DNA from: Flavobacterium psychrophilum
Lineage (GTDB): Bacteria > Bacteroidota > Bacteroidia > Flavobacteriales > Flavobacteriaceae
Length of the DNA stretch: 24,494 nt
Direction of reading: 5' to 3'
Assembly (NCBI GenBank): GCA_945866505.1
Contig: CAMBHH010000027.1
Coordinates: 1 to 24,494, forward strand
The position numbers and the translations under genes are program-made. Below the pieces are notes generated by a model. The model saw only the letters and a program-made list of their open reading frames with translations, had not been told where the DNA came from and did no database searches. Shown here piece after piece: positions 16,399-24,494 of this stretch (position 1 is its first letter; each line of letters opens with the position of its first letter).

Positions 16399-16840
16399 AA
16401 AATAAAATTAATACAATAATACAGAATATTTATAAAAAAATAAAGAAATTTTCATTTTTGATGATTTACTGTTTACTAAATTTTTTATTTTATAAATAAA
16501 GAATACTTATTTTCGTTTATTGATGATATAGTTTCAAATACAATCGTACTTTATTGATCATAATGTTACTATTTTTTTAATTTTATGATTTTAGAAGCAT
16601 TAAAATTGTTTTAAATCTTATTTTCCCTTACCAGCACCTATAAACATCTACCTTTTTACAGAATATTTAACAAAAATCCATTTAAGTTAGGTTTTTAATC
16701 CGAGAAAAACGTCACTTTAACGGTGTATAATTTTCTTGTAATTGATAAATAATTGATATTTAGTGTTTTAAAAAAAATTCATTTTATATAAAAAAAAATG
16801 TATATTTATAACCAAAATAACCCTATAAAAATTTATAATT
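16399..16840. other. Divergent intergenic region between the sensory block and the polysaccharide cluster
   Basis: 442 bp of very AT-rich DNA between the divergent FIST pseudogene and ugd. It must hold the ugd promoter and probably that of the H-NOX unit, but no full TTTG/TAnnTTTG pair was found. Partial matches on the plus strand are TAATTTTC (16728-16735) and TATATTTA (16801-16808, 33 bp before ugd). A near-repeat ATTGATAAATAATTGATATT lies at 16741-16760. No gene or terminator seen. Confidence 0.5.
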
Positions 16841-18166
16841 ATGAAAGTAACAATTGTTGGAAGCGGCTATGTTGGACTTGTCACAGGCGCATGCTTTTCT
16901 GAAGTAGGTATTAATGTTGTTTGCGTTGATATTGATACTAAAAAAATTGATAATCTCAATAAAGGCATAATACCTATATACGAGCCAGGATTAGAAGATA
17001 TGATTACCCGAAACATGAAAAAAGGGCGATTAGTTTTTACGACTAACATTGCAGATGCTTTAAAAGATTCTGAAGTTTTATTTATTTCAGTAGGAACTCC
17101 GCCTGACGAGGATGGTAGTGCTGACTTAAAATATGTACTTGCGGTTGCAAGAGATTGCGGAAAACATATTAATGATTACTTATTAGTAGTAACAAAAAGT
17201 ACAGTTCCGGTAGGTACTTCTCAAAAAGTAAAAAAAGCATTGCAAGAAGAACTGGATAAAAGGAATGTAAAAATAGAATTTGATGTAGCATCAAATCCAG
17301 AGTTTCTAAAAGAAGGGGCAGCAATTGACGACTTTTTGAAACCAGATAGAATTGTGGTTGGATTAGAGAGTGAAAGAGCCGAAGATTTAATGAAAAGTTT
17401 ATACAAACCATTTACACTTAATGGTCATCCCGTAATTTTTATGGATATAATTTCTGCCGAAATGACCAAATATGCAGCAAATTCGATGTTGGCTGCAAAA
17501 ATTAGTTTTATCAATGATATAGCAAACCTTTGTGAAATTGTTGGTGCTGATATAAATAAGGTAAGAAAAGGTATTGGTTCAGATTCACGAATTGGACACA
17601 AATTTATATACCCAGGTATTGGATATGGTGGTTCTTGTTTTCCAAAAGATGTTCAAGCATTAATAAGAACAGCAAGTGAAAATAATTATGAATTGCGCGT
17701 TCTAAAAGCGGTAGAAGCAGTAAATAACGATCAAAAATTAGTGCTTTTCAATAAAATAATGAATTATTATAAAGGAGATGTAAAAGGCAAGACAATTGCT
17801 TTATGGGGTCTATCTTTTAAGCCACAAACCGATGATATGCGAGAAGCACCATCCTTATATATTGTAAATAACCTTTTGAAAGCTGGGGCCATAGTTAAAG
17901 CATACGACCCTATTGCTATTAATGAAGCTAAACATCACTTTGGCGAGACCATTTCCTACTGTGAAGATCAATATGAGACGCTTATTGATGCGGACTGTTT
18001 AGCAATCCTTACAGAATGGCCAGAATTTAAATTTCCAAATCTAAAAATTGTTCAAAAATTACTTACAAATTCAGTGATTTTTGATGGACGTAATATATAT
18101 GATAAAGACGAAATGAAAGCAAACGGTTTTGATTATTTCTGTATTGGAATTAATACATCACTATAA
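16841..18166 (+). CDS. ugd: UDP-glucose 6-dehydrogenase
   Basis: 441 residues, the normal length. The N-terminal Rossmann fold has 'GSGYVG' (7-12) and 'CVDID'; '[15 protein letters not shown]' and 'TKSTVPVGT' follow. The substrate-binding region has '[22 protein letters not shown]'. Catalytic Cys266 lies in '[12 protein letters not shown]'. The C-terminal UDP-binding domain has '[19 protein letters not shown]'. It oxidises UDP-glucose with two NAD+ to UDP-glucuronate in the cytosol. It is the first gene of the plus-strand sugar cluster and lies 30 bp before the UDP-glucuronate decarboxylase gene, which uses its product. The start fits the family N-terminus ([12 protein letters not shown]), and the leader ends in aattATG with no Shine-Dalgarno. 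Confidence 0.97.
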   Translation: MKVTIVGSGYVGLVTGACFSEVGINVVCVDIDTKKIDNLNKGIIPIYEPGLEDMITRNMKKGRLVFTTNIADALKDSEVLFISVGTPPDEDGSADLKYVLAVARDCGKHINDYLLVVTKSTVPVGTSQKVKKALQEELDKRNVKIEFDVASNPEFLKEGAAIDDFLKPDRIVVGLESERAEDLMKSLYKPFTLNGHPVIFMDIISAEMTKYAANSMLAAKISFINDIANLCEIVGADINKVRKGIGSDSRIGHKFIYPGIGYGGSCFPKDVQALIRTASENNYELRVLKAVEAVNNDQKLVLFNKIMNYYKGDVKGKTIALWGLSFKPQTDDMREAPSLYIVNNLLKAGAIVKAYDPIAINEAKHHFGETISYCEDQYETLIDADCLAILTEWPEFKFPNLKIVQKLLTNSVIFDGRNIYDKDEMKANGFDYFCIGINTSL

Positions 18167-18196
18167 ATAGAAAAAAACAGCCAAAAAATAGTAATT

Positions 18197-19135
18197 ATGT
18201 CAAAGAAAAAAATATTAGTAACTGGTGGTGCTGGCTTTGTTGGATCCCACTTATGCGAACGCTTATTAAACGAAGGTAATGAAGTATATTGTCTTGATAA
18301 TTTTTTTACCGGACAAAAAAAGAATGTTGTTCACTTGTTAGACAATCCTTATTTTGAGTTGATTCGACACGATGTTACTACTCCCTTCTTTATTGAAGCA
18401 GATGAAATTTACAACCTAGCTTGTCCTGCTTCGCCAGTACATTATCAGCACAATCCTATCAAAACGATTAAAACATCAGTGATGGGTGCCATTAATATGT
18501 TGGGGCTTGCTAAAAGAGTGAATGCTAAAGTATTGCAAGCCTCTACTAGTGAAATTTATGGTGATCCACACGTTCATCCTCAAAAGGAATCTTATTGGGG
18601 TAATGTTAATCCAATTGGAGAACGTTCTTGCTATGACGAGGGAAAACGTTGCGCTGAAACCTTGTTTATGGATTATCATAAACAAAATAATGTTAACATT
18701 AAAATTATTAGAATATTTAATACGTATGGACCAAAGATGGATCCTAACGACGGAAGAGTAGTATCTAATTTTATTGTCCAAGCTTTGCAAAACCATGATA
18801 TTACAGTTTATGGAGAAGGACAACAAACCAGAAGTTTTCAATATGTTGATGATTTAGTAGAAGGGATGATAAGAATGATGGCGTCACCAGATCAGTTCAT
18901 TGGTCCTGTAAATATGGGAAATCCAAATGAGTTTACTATTCTTGAACTTGCTCAAAAAGTAATACAACTTACAGGATCTAAATCGAAAATTATTTACCAA
19001 CCTTTACCTTCTGATGATCCAATGATGCGTCAACCAGACATTTCTATTGCAAAAAAAGAATTAAACTGGTCACCTAAAATAGAACTTGATGAAGGTTTAA
19101 TAAAAACTATAGATTTTTTTAAGACAGTTATATAA
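18197..19135 (+). CDS. UDP-glucuronate decarboxylase (UDP-xylose synthase)
   Basis: 312 residues of the extended short-chain dehydrogenase type. It shows the NAD-binding '[11 protein letters not shown]' (9-19), the UXS signature '[18 protein letters not shown]', the catalytic region '[15 protein letters not shown]' (115-129), and '[11 protein letters not shown]' with the YxxxK pair Tyr146/Lys150. 'RIFNTYGP' and '[11 protein letters not shown]' follow. These features separate it from dTDP-glucose dehydratase and from UDP-glucose epimerase. It converts UDP-glucuronate to UDP-xylose and CO2 through a 4-keto intermediate with bound NAD+. It is paired with ugd, so the cluster supplies UDP-GlcA and UDP-Xyl for a secreted polysaccharide. 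133 bp without a clear terminator separate it from the HPt gene, so read-through is possible. Confidence 0.95.
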   Translation: MSKKKILVTGGAGFVGSHLCERLLNEGNEVYCLDNFFTGQKKNVVHLLDNPYFELIRHDVTTPFFIEADEIYNLACPASPVHYQHNPIKTIKTSVMGAINMLGLAKRVNAKVLQASTSEIYGDPHVHPQKESYWGNVNPIGERSCYDEGKRCAETLFMDYHKQNNVNIKIIRIFNTYGPKMDPNDGRVVSNFIVQALQNHDITVYGEGQQTRSFQYVDDLVEGMIRMMASPDQFIGPVNMGNPNEFTILELAQKVIQLTGSKSKIIYQPLPSDDPMMRQPDISIAKKELNWSPKIELDEGLIKTIDFFKTVI

Positions 19136-19268
19136 GTTATCGTATATATTCTTCAGTCCGATTAATATGTAGTTAAATCATCAATCTTTTAAAAAGTTGT
19201 AGACTATATTTTTACTTTCGTTAAAGTCAATTAAAATAAAGCAGTGTAAATCTCACATTAAAATAATT

Positions 19269-19649
19269 ATGCAATCATCCGAAAACTCAAATCTTCAATC
19301 AATCAAACTATATGACCTAGAATTGATTCATAAAATGTGCCGTGGCGATGAAGAAAAAATTCGAAAAATGGTAGAAGTTTTTATCGACCAAATTTCGCAA
19401 TCTGTGCAAGAAATCAATGAAGCTTATTCTGAAAAAGATTATTTAAGAATTGAAAAATTAGCACATAAAATAAAACCAACACTAACTTATTTTGGCACAA
19501 GTACATTAGAAAATGAATTACTACGTCTAGAAGAATTGGCAATAAAAAAAGCAGAACTATCTGAATTAGAGCTGAAAATTATAAGTTTTAAAAAACTTAC
19601 AGAAGAAGTTGTAGACAAAATGAAGAATGATTTTAATATAATTAATTAA
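19269..19649 (+). CDS. Stand-alone HPt histidine phosphotransfer protein
   Basis: 126 residues, all helical in character, a single HPt domain. Phospho-acceptor His66 lies in 'KLAHKIKPTLTYFG'. The preceding 'YDLELIHKMCRGDEEKIRKM' and 'FIDQISQSVQEINEA' match the corresponding helices of the HPt domain at the end of the multi-PAS kinase ('YNLKSLQNICKGNNEFMSEM', 'RLIHKIKPSVEILG'). HPt proteins carry phosphate between a hybrid-kinase receiver and a final response regulator. It lies 7 bp before a single-domain receiver gene, its likely partner. The HNOBA kinase in this window has a receiver but no HPt of its own and could use this one (inference). It is cytosolic. The 133 bp upstream show no clear promoter. 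Confidence 0.93.
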   Translation: MQSSENSNLQSIKLYDLELIHKMCRGDEEKIRKMVEVFIDQISQSVQEINEAYSEKDYLRIEKLAHKIKPTLTYFGTSTLENELLRLEELAIKKAELSELELKIISFKKLTEEVVDKMKNDFNIIN

Positions 19650-19656
19650 TAAAATT

Positions 19657-20043
19657 ATGAAGAAAAAAATATTAGTGGTGGATGATGAAAAAAGCATCTG
19701 CCTTTTATTAGAAAATTTCCTTTCTCAAGACTATGATGTCGTTTCTATTAATGACGGTTTTGAAGCCTTAGAGTGGTTAGAAGAAAACCTTCCGGACTTA
19801 ATTATTAGCGATATTCAAATGACTAAAATGGATGGTTATGAGTTTTTAACCAATGTTCGTCAGAGAGGCTTTACACGCCACACACCAATTATTATGTTAT
19901 CAGGTAAATCTGAAAGTAAAGAACGTATTAAGTGTTATAAACTAGGCGCCCAAGATTATTTGACAAAACCTTTTAATCCGGAAGAACTTGAAGAATTGGT
20001 TAAAAAAAATCTTTTCCCAATTCACTTTTCAATAGAATGGTAA
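19657..20043 (+). CDS. Single-domain (CheY-like) response regulator
   Basis: 128 residues with one complete receiver domain and no output domain. All phosphorylation residues are present: acidic pair Asp9/Asp10 in 'ILVVDDE', phospho-acceptor Asp52 in 'IISDIQMTKMDG', Ser82 in 'IIMLSGKSE', and Lys104 in 'DYLTKPFNPEEL'. It probably receives phosphate from the HPt protein encoded 7 bp upstream and acts by protein contact, or serves as a phosphate sink. Its position, 54 bp before the receiver-fused priming sugar transferase, makes the polysaccharide machinery the most likely target (inference). The short tail after the receiver (PIHFSIEW) has no recognised function. Confidence 0.95.
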   Translation: MKKKILVVDDEKSICLLLENFLSQDYDVVSINDGFEALEWLEENLPDLIISDIQMTKMDGYEFLTNVRQRGFTRHTPIIMLSGKSESKERIKCYKLGAQDYLTKPFNPEELEELVKKNLFPIHFSIEW

Positions 20044-20097
20044 TTAAGTAAAAACCCGATACTTTTAAACTACCTTAACGGACTTAATTAAATAATT

Positions 20098-21297
20098 ATG
20101 AATCCAATTTTAAACATATTATGCATAGGTAACTTTAGAGATTACTTTAATGTTATAAATCAAAATAAGAATATAGTTTTAATTGCCATTGAAAACAGCA
20201 TTCAAGCTACTAATTATCTTAATTCAAATATACCTCCCGATGCTATAATTTGCGATTATAATTTACCTGGAAACAACGGATTATTTCTATTTGATTGGAT
20301 AAGAGAACAAGGTCAATACAATGCCATGCCATTCATTCTTATGGCAAAGGAATTTAATAGCGACATCTATAAACTGGCATTCAAAAAACGAGTTGATGAT
20401 TACTACGTGACCTCGGTTACCAATCCAGAAGACATAGCACGAAGGATTGAATTTCTTTGCCTTCATAAAAAGGCATCAAAATTGCCAAAATTGCCTGAAA
20501 CAAATGAGGAAACATATCGAATGCCTCTTTCAAAACGTATTTTTGATATTTTTGTGGCATCAACTGTTTTGCTAGTAGCGTCTCCTTTTTTGTTACTGAT
20601 ATTAATTGCTATAAAATTAGAATCAAAAGGTAAAGTGTATTACATCTCAAAAAGAGTGGGAAGAAAAACTTTTGATTTTTACAAATTACGTTCTATGAGA
20701 ACGGGTTCAGATGAACTGTTGAAAAAGCTAGCCAAAGAAAAAAATCAATACAATACAGCACAAAAGCCGGCCGATAATTTATTAGATATACCGTGCCCAA
20801 GGTGCAGTAAATTACCCGAAGGTGAAACTTGCTCTCCGTTAATGTACATTGATACCCACGAAATATGTGATTACTGGTTCAATCGCCAAAAAATTGAGGC
20901 TGCTAAAAACAATTCTACATTTGTCAAAATTGTCGATGATCCGCGAGTTACAAGAGTGGGTAAATTTATTCGAAATACTAGTATTGACGAATTACCGCAA
21001 CTCATTAATGTGCTAAAGGGAGATATGTCTATTGTCGGTAATCGACCTTTGCCAGTATATGAAGCGGAAATGCTTACAGCCGACTCATTATCAAAACGAT
21101 TTTTGGCTCCCCCAGGAATTACAGGTTTATGGCAAGTAGAATTAAGAGGAAAAGGAGGCAACATGTCTGAAGAAGAAAGAATGCGACTAGATAATGAATA
21201 CGCCGACCATTTTAAAGGAGATAACTATTCGTTTTGGTATGATTTAAAACTCATTTTAAGAACTATTCCAGCGCTGCTTCAAAAAGGTTCCGTATAA
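20098..21297 (+). CDS. Receiver-like domain fused to a priming sugar transferase (polyprenyl-phosphate glycosyl-1-phosphate transferase)
   Basis: 399 residues. Residues 1-~125 have a receiver fold pattern: Asp53 in 'AIICDYNLPGNNGLFLFDWIRE' fits the phospho-acceptor. The acidic pair is replaced ('ILCIGNF') and the conserved Lys-Pro is missing ('YYVTSVTNPEDI'), so it looks degenerate. From ~144 it is a bacterial sugar transferase: 'LSKRIFDIFVAS', a hydrophobic membrane hairpin (~151-172), 'GRKTFDFYKLRSM', then 'DDPRVTRVGKFIRNTSIDELPQL' with the Asp297/Glu298 pair, 'GDMSIVGNRPLP' and 'PPGITGLWQV'. An insertion with four cysteines (233, 236, 245, 257) lies between the two halves. The family moves a sugar phosphate from a UDP-sugar to undecaprenyl phosphate at the inner membrane face, the first step of polysaccharide repeat synthesis. 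The receiver-like domain may couple this step to the phosphorelay. Confidence 0.93.
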   Translation: MNPILNILCIGNFRDYFNVINQNKNIVLIAIENSIQATNYLNSNIPPDAIICDYNLPGNNGLFLFDWIREQGQYNAMPFILMAKEFNSDIYKLAFKKRVDDYYVTSVTNPEDIARRIEFLCLHKKASKLPKLPETNEETYRMPLSKRIFDIFVASTVLLVASPFLLLILIAIKLESKGKVYYISKRVGRKTFDFYKLRSMRTGSDELLKKLAKEKNQYNTAQKPADNLLDIPCPRCSKLPEGETCSPLMYIDTHEICDYWFNRQKIEAAKNNSTFVKIVDDPRVTRVGKFIRNTSIDELPQLINVLKGDMSIVGNRPLPVYEAEMLTADSLSKRFLAPPGITGLWQVELRGKGGNMSEEERMRLDNEYADHFKGDNYSFWYDLKLILRTIPALLQKGSV

Positions 21298-21314
21298 AAA
21301 TTGAATTAATAAAA

Positions 21315-22067
21315 ATGAAAATCGTATTAAAAATAATCTTCCTGTTGTGTTTAAATACCTTCTTTACTAATTCTATACTAGCACAGGAAACTCCCGTAAA
21401 AAAAACTTCGAGTGATGAAATTGAAGTTGACATACCACCGTTAAGTGTAATTATAGATTCAGTTGTAAATCGTAATGGTATGGTTCGCTTTAGAAGACAA
21501 CACGTAGGAGTGCAAGTCGGTAAACTTAAATCGGAAACTCTGTATTGGACAAGAAACTTCGGTATCCAAGGCGATGGCAGATATGGCACTTTTGATAATA
21601 CTTCCATAACTGCAAATGGCGGCTCAACTGGCACCGTATTAAACACCACCACATCACAATGGAATTATGGTGTTGGGCTCTATTTTAAATTTCCAATTTT
21701 CGATATAGCACACAGAAAAAATCAAATTAATCTGGCAAAAATGGAAATTGAAGAATCCAAAAGAATGGTACAATTTCAAGAAGATGAGATAAGACAAACT
21801 GCAATAAGATTGTATCAAGACTTAATTTTAAAGAAAAAACTTCTGAAAATAAAATCAGAAAGTATGAGCAATGGAAAAGTCAATATGCAGATGGTTGAGA
21901 AGGAATTTAGGAATGGTTTAGTTCCTGTGGCAGAATATGTTAGAATAACAAGTATGTCTTCTAATATGGAGGCAGACTACGAATCGGCTAAGTCTGACTA
22001 TTTATTAGCAAAACAAATATTAGAAGATATGGCAGGTTTTGCATTTAATATAATACCAACAAAATAA
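21315..22067 (+). CDS. Half-size TolC-like (outer membrane efflux protein family) protein
   Basis: 250 residues with a clear signal peptide (MKIVLKIIFLLCLNTFFTNS, cleavage near ILAQE, residues 22-25). After an N-terminal part ('PPLSVIIDSVVNRNGMVRFRR', 'VGVQVGKLKSET') come beta-strand segments ('WNYGVGLYFKFPIFD') and two long helices (~143-185 and ~190-240, for example 'IRQTAIRLYQDLILKKKLLKIK' and 'VEKEFRNGLVPVAEYVRI'), as in an OEP repeat of TolC. Full TolC-family proteins have two such repeats (~420-480 residues); this one has only one. It lies 3 bp before the Wzc-like gene, so a role in polysaccharide export across the outer membrane is likely but unproven. The family call rests on sequence pattern only. 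Confidence 0.75.
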   Translation: MKIVLKIIFLLCLNTFFTNSILAQETPVKKTSSDEIEVDIPPLSVIIDSVVNRNGMVRFRRQHVGVQVGKLKSETLYWTRNFGIQGDGRYGTFDNTSITANGGSTGTVLNTTTSQWNYGVGLYFKFPIFDIAHRKNQINLAKMEIEESKRMVQFQEDEIRQTAIRLYQDLILKKKLLKIKSESMSNGKVNMQMVEKEFRNGLVPVAEYVRITSMSSNMEADYESAKSDYLLAKQILEDMAGFAFNIIPTK

Positions 22068-22070
22068 AAG

Positions 22071-24446
22071 ATGAAATTGATTGAATTTATACGGTTAGTA
22101 TTGAAGCATAAAATACTTCTAATAATTGTGCCAACCCTACTTGCGGTTTTGGTCACATTGCTTACCGTAAAACCACATTTTGAATATTCATCACAAAGCC
22201 TTTTGTATACTGGACTTGCTTCGGGCTCGTCTATAGAAATGGATAAAACATTCAATTATCAGGCTACAAATACGGCTTTTGACAATTTAATTAATATTAT
22301 TCAATCTAGAGAAACGCAAGAAGAAGTTGGTATTAGATTGTTGGTACAGCATTTAATGTTGCCTAAAGCAAACCCTAAATTTATTTCCTCGGCTAATTAT
22401 GAGAAATTAATAAGCAAAATTCCAAAAGAACTATATCAGTACATTGAAAAAGGAAAAATAGCAGCAAACAAAACAACCTTGCCAGAAAATTTTGATGGAT
22501 TATTTCCACCTGAAATCAATCGCGCTAATTATGAGAAAACAGTACAAAATTTCACTGCGTTAAAGAATAGTAGCACTTCTAACTTTGTATATGAACTACT
22601 TAATTATGAACATCCTCATTATTCTATAACTGCGATTGCAACAGTAAAAGCGCTTAGAATATCAAATAGCGATTTAGTAAAGCTAACGTATCAAGTTGAC
22701 GATCCAGGAATATGTCAGCAAACACTTGCAATTTACAATGAGGTATGTATAAAAAATTACAGAAATATTAAAGAAAATAGGTCGGATGCAGTTGTAAAAT
22801 ACTTTCAGGGACAACTAGCGATTGCGAATGAAAAGTTAAAAAAAGGAGAAGATAAACTACTTGAATTTAACAAATCCTACAACATTATAAACTATTATGA
22901 GCAAAGTAAAGCTGTTGCTGTTGTAAAAGAGGAGATGGAAGTAGCATTTAATGATAAAAAAGCAGAATTAGCAGGACTTGAGGCTTCAACAAAGAGATTA
23001 GAAAAGAAGTTAAGTATTCAAGATGTTATTCAATCAAAAAGTAATGCAGTTCTCGAAAAAAAGAAACAATTAGGGGAACTTAATTATAAAATAGCCTTAG
23101 TGCAAGCAGAAATCGAGTCAGGTAAAAATCCAAAAGATCTTGTTAAATTAGATGCACTCAAATTACAATCTGAAAATTTATCAAATGATATTAGCAAAAG
23201 TATAAACGAATTATATACCTATCAAAACACTGTTGATGGATTGCCAGTAAATAAAGTTCTACCAGACTGGATGGATAACATTGTCGAGGCAGAAAATATA
23301 AAAGCCAAGCTCAAAGTGATGGATGCTGACAATAAAAATTTTCAAAAACAATATGAAATTTATGCTCCAGCCGGTGCAAATATTACCAGGATTGAAAGAG
23401 AAATTTCTGTATCCGAACAAGAATCTCTAGAAATTCTTCACGGCTTAAATTTAGCCAAACTAAAAATGCAAGACAATACCTTGTCCTCTAACCTAAAAAC
23501 AATTGACCCTCCTTTTTATCCATTATCGCCCTTGCCTACTAAAAGAAAAGTACTTGTGATAGCTGCAGCTTTTTTGGGTTTTATTCTAAGTTTGGGAATT
23601 TTCATCATAATGGAATATTTTGATGATACGTTAAAGAATGCTAAAAAAGCAGGTGGAATTTTAAAAGTGCCATCATTAGGAATGATGCCCAAAATATTAC
23701 TGCATCCCAATACTAGCAATTTACCTTTTATCCAAAACCGACTGATTGAAATCATTACTCAAAATATCTTAAAATTTTTAGGAAACACTAGTACAGATGA
23801 TGGCGTAAAAACAATTGTTTTCTTTAGCACTCAAAAAATGGAAGGAAAAACAGTACTAGCAGGAAATATTGCACGCGAATTAAAAAAAGATGGCAAAAAA
23901 GTACTTTTTCTAAATTACTCCACCAATGAGCATAATTTCATTAAACAAAATAGATTTCCGCTTTTGACAAGAATTTTAGGCTATCAAGACCCAAGAATTG
24001 ATTTTAACAATACATTTTTGTCCCAAGCAAAAACTTCATTACAGCCCAATGAATATTTTATTTATGACATAAACGAGCAATTCTTTAAAGCAACGAATTA
24101 TAAAGATATTTTAGAACAAAATAATATACAACTCGATTTCACACCTGATTATGTTATTATAGAATTGCCTCCAATAATTCATAACAATTATCCAACTGAA
24201 TTATTTACTGAGTCTGATATTGATATCCTTATTTGTCGTTCCAATAGATTATGGTCAGAAGCAGACGACTATGCACTAGGCGGACTATTGACCACAACTG
24301 CATTTAAAACACATTTTGTAGTTAATGGAGTTGAACTTAAAGAAGTTGAATCATTATTGGGCGATTTACCTAAAAAGAGAAGTGAATTCAGAAAGAAATT
24401 AAAATCATTCTTCCAATTTCAATTTTTTAATAAAAATCAAATCTAA
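22071..24446 (+). CDS. Wzc-like polysaccharide co-polymerase with degraded tyrosine-kinase domain
   Basis: 791 residues. A Wzz-type N-terminus has a first membrane segment at ~14-33 ('ILLIIVPTLLAVLVTLLTV'). A large periplasmic part contains long coiled-coil helices (~240-380 and ~405-470). The Pro-rich 'DPPFYPLSPLPTKRK' motif precedes the second membrane segment (~493-513), as in chain-length regulators. The C-terminal ~575-760 is a P-loop domain like the BY-kinases: 'VKTIVFFSTQKMEGKTVLAGNIA' at the Walker A place, 'KKVLFLNYSTN' at Walker A' and 'YVIIELPP' at Walker B. The Walker A' and B aspartates are replaced (Asn/Ser and Glu698) and no C-terminal tyrosine cluster is present, so kinase activity is doubtful. 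It controls chain length and export of exo- or capsular polysaccharide at the inner membrane, together with the adjacent TolC-like protein. Confidence 0.9.
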   Translation: MKLIEFIRLVLKHKILLIIVPTLLAVLVTLLTVKPHFEYSSQSLLYTGLASGSSIEMDKTFNYQATNTAFDNLINIIQSRETQEEVGIRLLVQHLMLPKANPKFISSANYEKLISKIPKELYQYIEKGKIAANKTTLPENFDGLFPPEINRANYEKTVQNFTALKNSSTSNFVYELLNYEHPHYSITAIATVKALRISNSDLVKLTYQVDDPGICQQTLAIYNEVCIKNYRNIKENRSDAVVKYFQGQLAIANEKLKKGEDKLLEFNKSYNIINYYEQSKAVAVVKEEMEVAFNDKKAELAGLEASTKRLEKKLSIQDVIQSKSNAVLEKKKQLGELNYKIALVQAEIESGKNPKDLVKLDALKLQSENLSNDISKSINELYTYQNTVDGLPVNKVLPDWMDNIVEAENIKAKLKVMDADNKNFQKQYEIYAPAGANITRIEREISVSEQESLEILHGLNLAKLKMQDNTLSSNLKTIDPPFYPLSPLPTKRKVLVIAAAFLGFILSLGIFIIMEYFDDTLKNAKKAGGILKVPSLGMMPKILLHPNTSNLPFIQNRLIEIITQNILKFLGNTSTDDGVKTIVFFSTQKMEGKTVLAGNIARELKKDGKKVLFLNYSTNEHNFIKQNRFPLLTRILGYQDPRIDFNNTFLSQAKTSLQPNEYFIYDINEQFFKATNYKDILEQNNIQLDFTPDYVIIELPPIIHNNYPTELFTESDIDILICRSNRLWSEADDYALGGLLTTTAFKTHFVVNGVELKEVESLLGDLPKKRSEFRKKLKSFFQFQFFNKNQI

Positions 24447-24458
24447 TTCAAATAAATA

Positions 24459-24494
24459 ATGCAAAAACTAAAAAAAATTGTTCGAGAAGATAAT
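24459..24494 (+). CDS. Start of a further cluster gene (cut by window end)
   Basis: An ATG 12 bp after the Wzc-like gene, in an AT-rich leader like the other starts (aaataaATG), opens a frame that runs to the end of the window: 12 codons, MQKLKKIVREDN. Spacing and strand fit the next gene of the polysaccharide operon. The product cannot be told from 12 residues. Confidence 0.6.
   Translation, partial: MQKLKKIVREDN

Noticed and set aside
18476..18841. 121-codon minus-strand frame inside the UDP-glucuronate decarboxylase gene
   Set aside because: It is fully antisense to a strongly conserved coding region and has no protein-like features.

Overview
The window looks like chromosomal DNA of a Bacteroidetes bacterium, most likely a Flavobacterium relative. 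It is AT-rich, has a T9SS type A C-terminal sorting domain (a signal confined to Bacteroidetes), carries a flavobacterial-type HtpG, lacks clear Shine-Dalgarno sequences (starts sit in AT-rich leaders, often ending aattATG), and has one good TAnnTTTG promoter element. No tRNA, rRNA, CRISPR array or insertion sequence was seen.

Layout. (1) 1-1143: 3' end of a repeat-rich secreted or surface protein with a T9SS tail, then a terminator and about 770 bp of gene-poor DNA. (2) 1913-3130, minus: an envelope pair, a lipocalin-like lipoprotein then an OmpA-type lipoprotein. (3) 3312-5195, plus: htpG. (4) 5443-16398, minus: a large sensory block. In transcription order it holds a decayed FIST-domain gene, an H-NOX haem sensor, an HNOBA/multi-PAS hybrid histidine kinase, an intact FIST-domain protein, and a 1531-residue hybrid kinase with seven predicted PAS domains, a receiver and an HPt domain. 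(5) 16841-24494, plus: the start of an exopolysaccharide cluster. It holds UDP-glucose dehydrogenase, UDP-glucuronate decarboxylase (UDP-xylose supply), a stand-alone HPt protein, a single-domain response regulator, a receiver-fused priming sugar transferase, a half-size TolC-like protein, a Wzc-like chain-length/co-polymerase protein with a degraded kinase site, and the first codons of a further gene.

How it may work together (inference): the divergent sensory block (nitric oxide through H-NOX, an unknown ligand through FIST) and the sugar cluster meet at 16.4-16.8 kb. The polysaccharide cluster contains phosphorelay parts (HPt, CheY-like regulator) and its priming transferase starts with a receiver-like domain. 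This suggests a phosphorelay that controls exopolysaccharide or biofilm formation partly by protein contact, since no DNA-binding output domain is encoded anywhere in the window. The individual families are known. The notable part is the combination: H-NOX and FIST kinases beside an EPS operon with built-in HPt, receiver and receiver-transferase proteins, plus a decayed second FIST copy.
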